Source: Bacteroides sp. UBA939
Lineage (GTDB): Bacteria > Bacteroidota > Bacteroidia > Bacteroidales > Bacteroidaceae
DNA: 5,436 nt
Direction of reading: 5' to 3'
Assembly: GCF_002293435.1 (NCBI RefSeq)
Contig: NZ_DBDF01000152.1
Location: 1-5,436, forward strand
Shown one piece after another: positions 5,376-5,436 of the stretch. Position 1 is the first letter of the stretch, and each line of letters opens with the position of its first letter. Below the pieces are notes generated by a model. That model ran no database searches and had not been told where the DNA came from. It worked only from the letters and a program-made list of their open reading frames with translations. The position numbers and the translations under genes are program-made.

Positions 5376-5436
5376 ATTCGCATTCTAAGTAGCTGTTCAT
5401 AAATTAGTTCATGCTATGAATGATAATATAGCGAAA

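Noticed and set aside
5408..5420. Short inverted repeat TTCAT-gct-ATGAA near the right edge
   Set aside because: A 5-bp AT-rich stem is expected by chance and nothing adjoins it.

Overview
The window looks like chromosomal DNA from a Bacteroides-type gut bacterium (phylum Bacteroidota). The reasons are AT-rich leaders without Shine-Dalgarno sequences, promoters of the Bacteroides form (TTTG, about 19 bases, TAnnTTTG), small lipoproteins with Bacteroides-style signal peptides, and a DnaK that fits this group. The genus is inferred from these features and no species is claimed.

Layout. Bases 1-347 hold no gene. They contain a degenerate 11-bp tandem repeat array (about 9-95), a conserved tail motif (91-110), a compact 71-bp inverted-repeat element flanked by a 6-bp direct repeat (157-239), and a strong promoter (280-310). 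The promoter drives a 159-residue lipoprotein at 348-827 on the plus strand, which I read as MmpS-like. Its start codon lies in a perfect 18-bp palindrome. A convergent intergenic region (828-953) holds a bidirectional terminator hairpin. From 954 to 5123 all genes are on the minus strand. In transcription order they are: a META/HslJ-type lipoprotein (5123-4689), a bidirectional terminator (4610-4653), the dnaK regulatory region (about 4393-4600), dnaK (4392-2476), a five-helix membrane protein of unknown function (2448-1999), and a secreted gluzincin-type zinc peptidase-like protein (1961-954). Bases 5124-5436 hold the META gene promoter, a mirror-image cluster of the same 11-bp repeats (5207-5291), and a second copy of the tail motif (5356-5375).

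How the genes may work together. dnaK is the core cytosolic Hsp70. The membrane protein and the peptidase follow it with gaps of 27 and 37 bases and no visible terminator, so heat-shock transcription may read into them. That would link a cytosolic chaperone with envelope proteins. The META lipoprotein upstream is insulated by a terminator and has its own promoter.

The most unusual material is non-coding: the 11-bp-period repeat clusters with a shared tail at both ends, the miniature inverted-repeat element, the palindrome at the lipoprotein start, and three TTGGCAGAA-like motifs upstream of dnaK. I found no convincing new multi-gene system (defence, toxin-antitoxin or biosynthetic).
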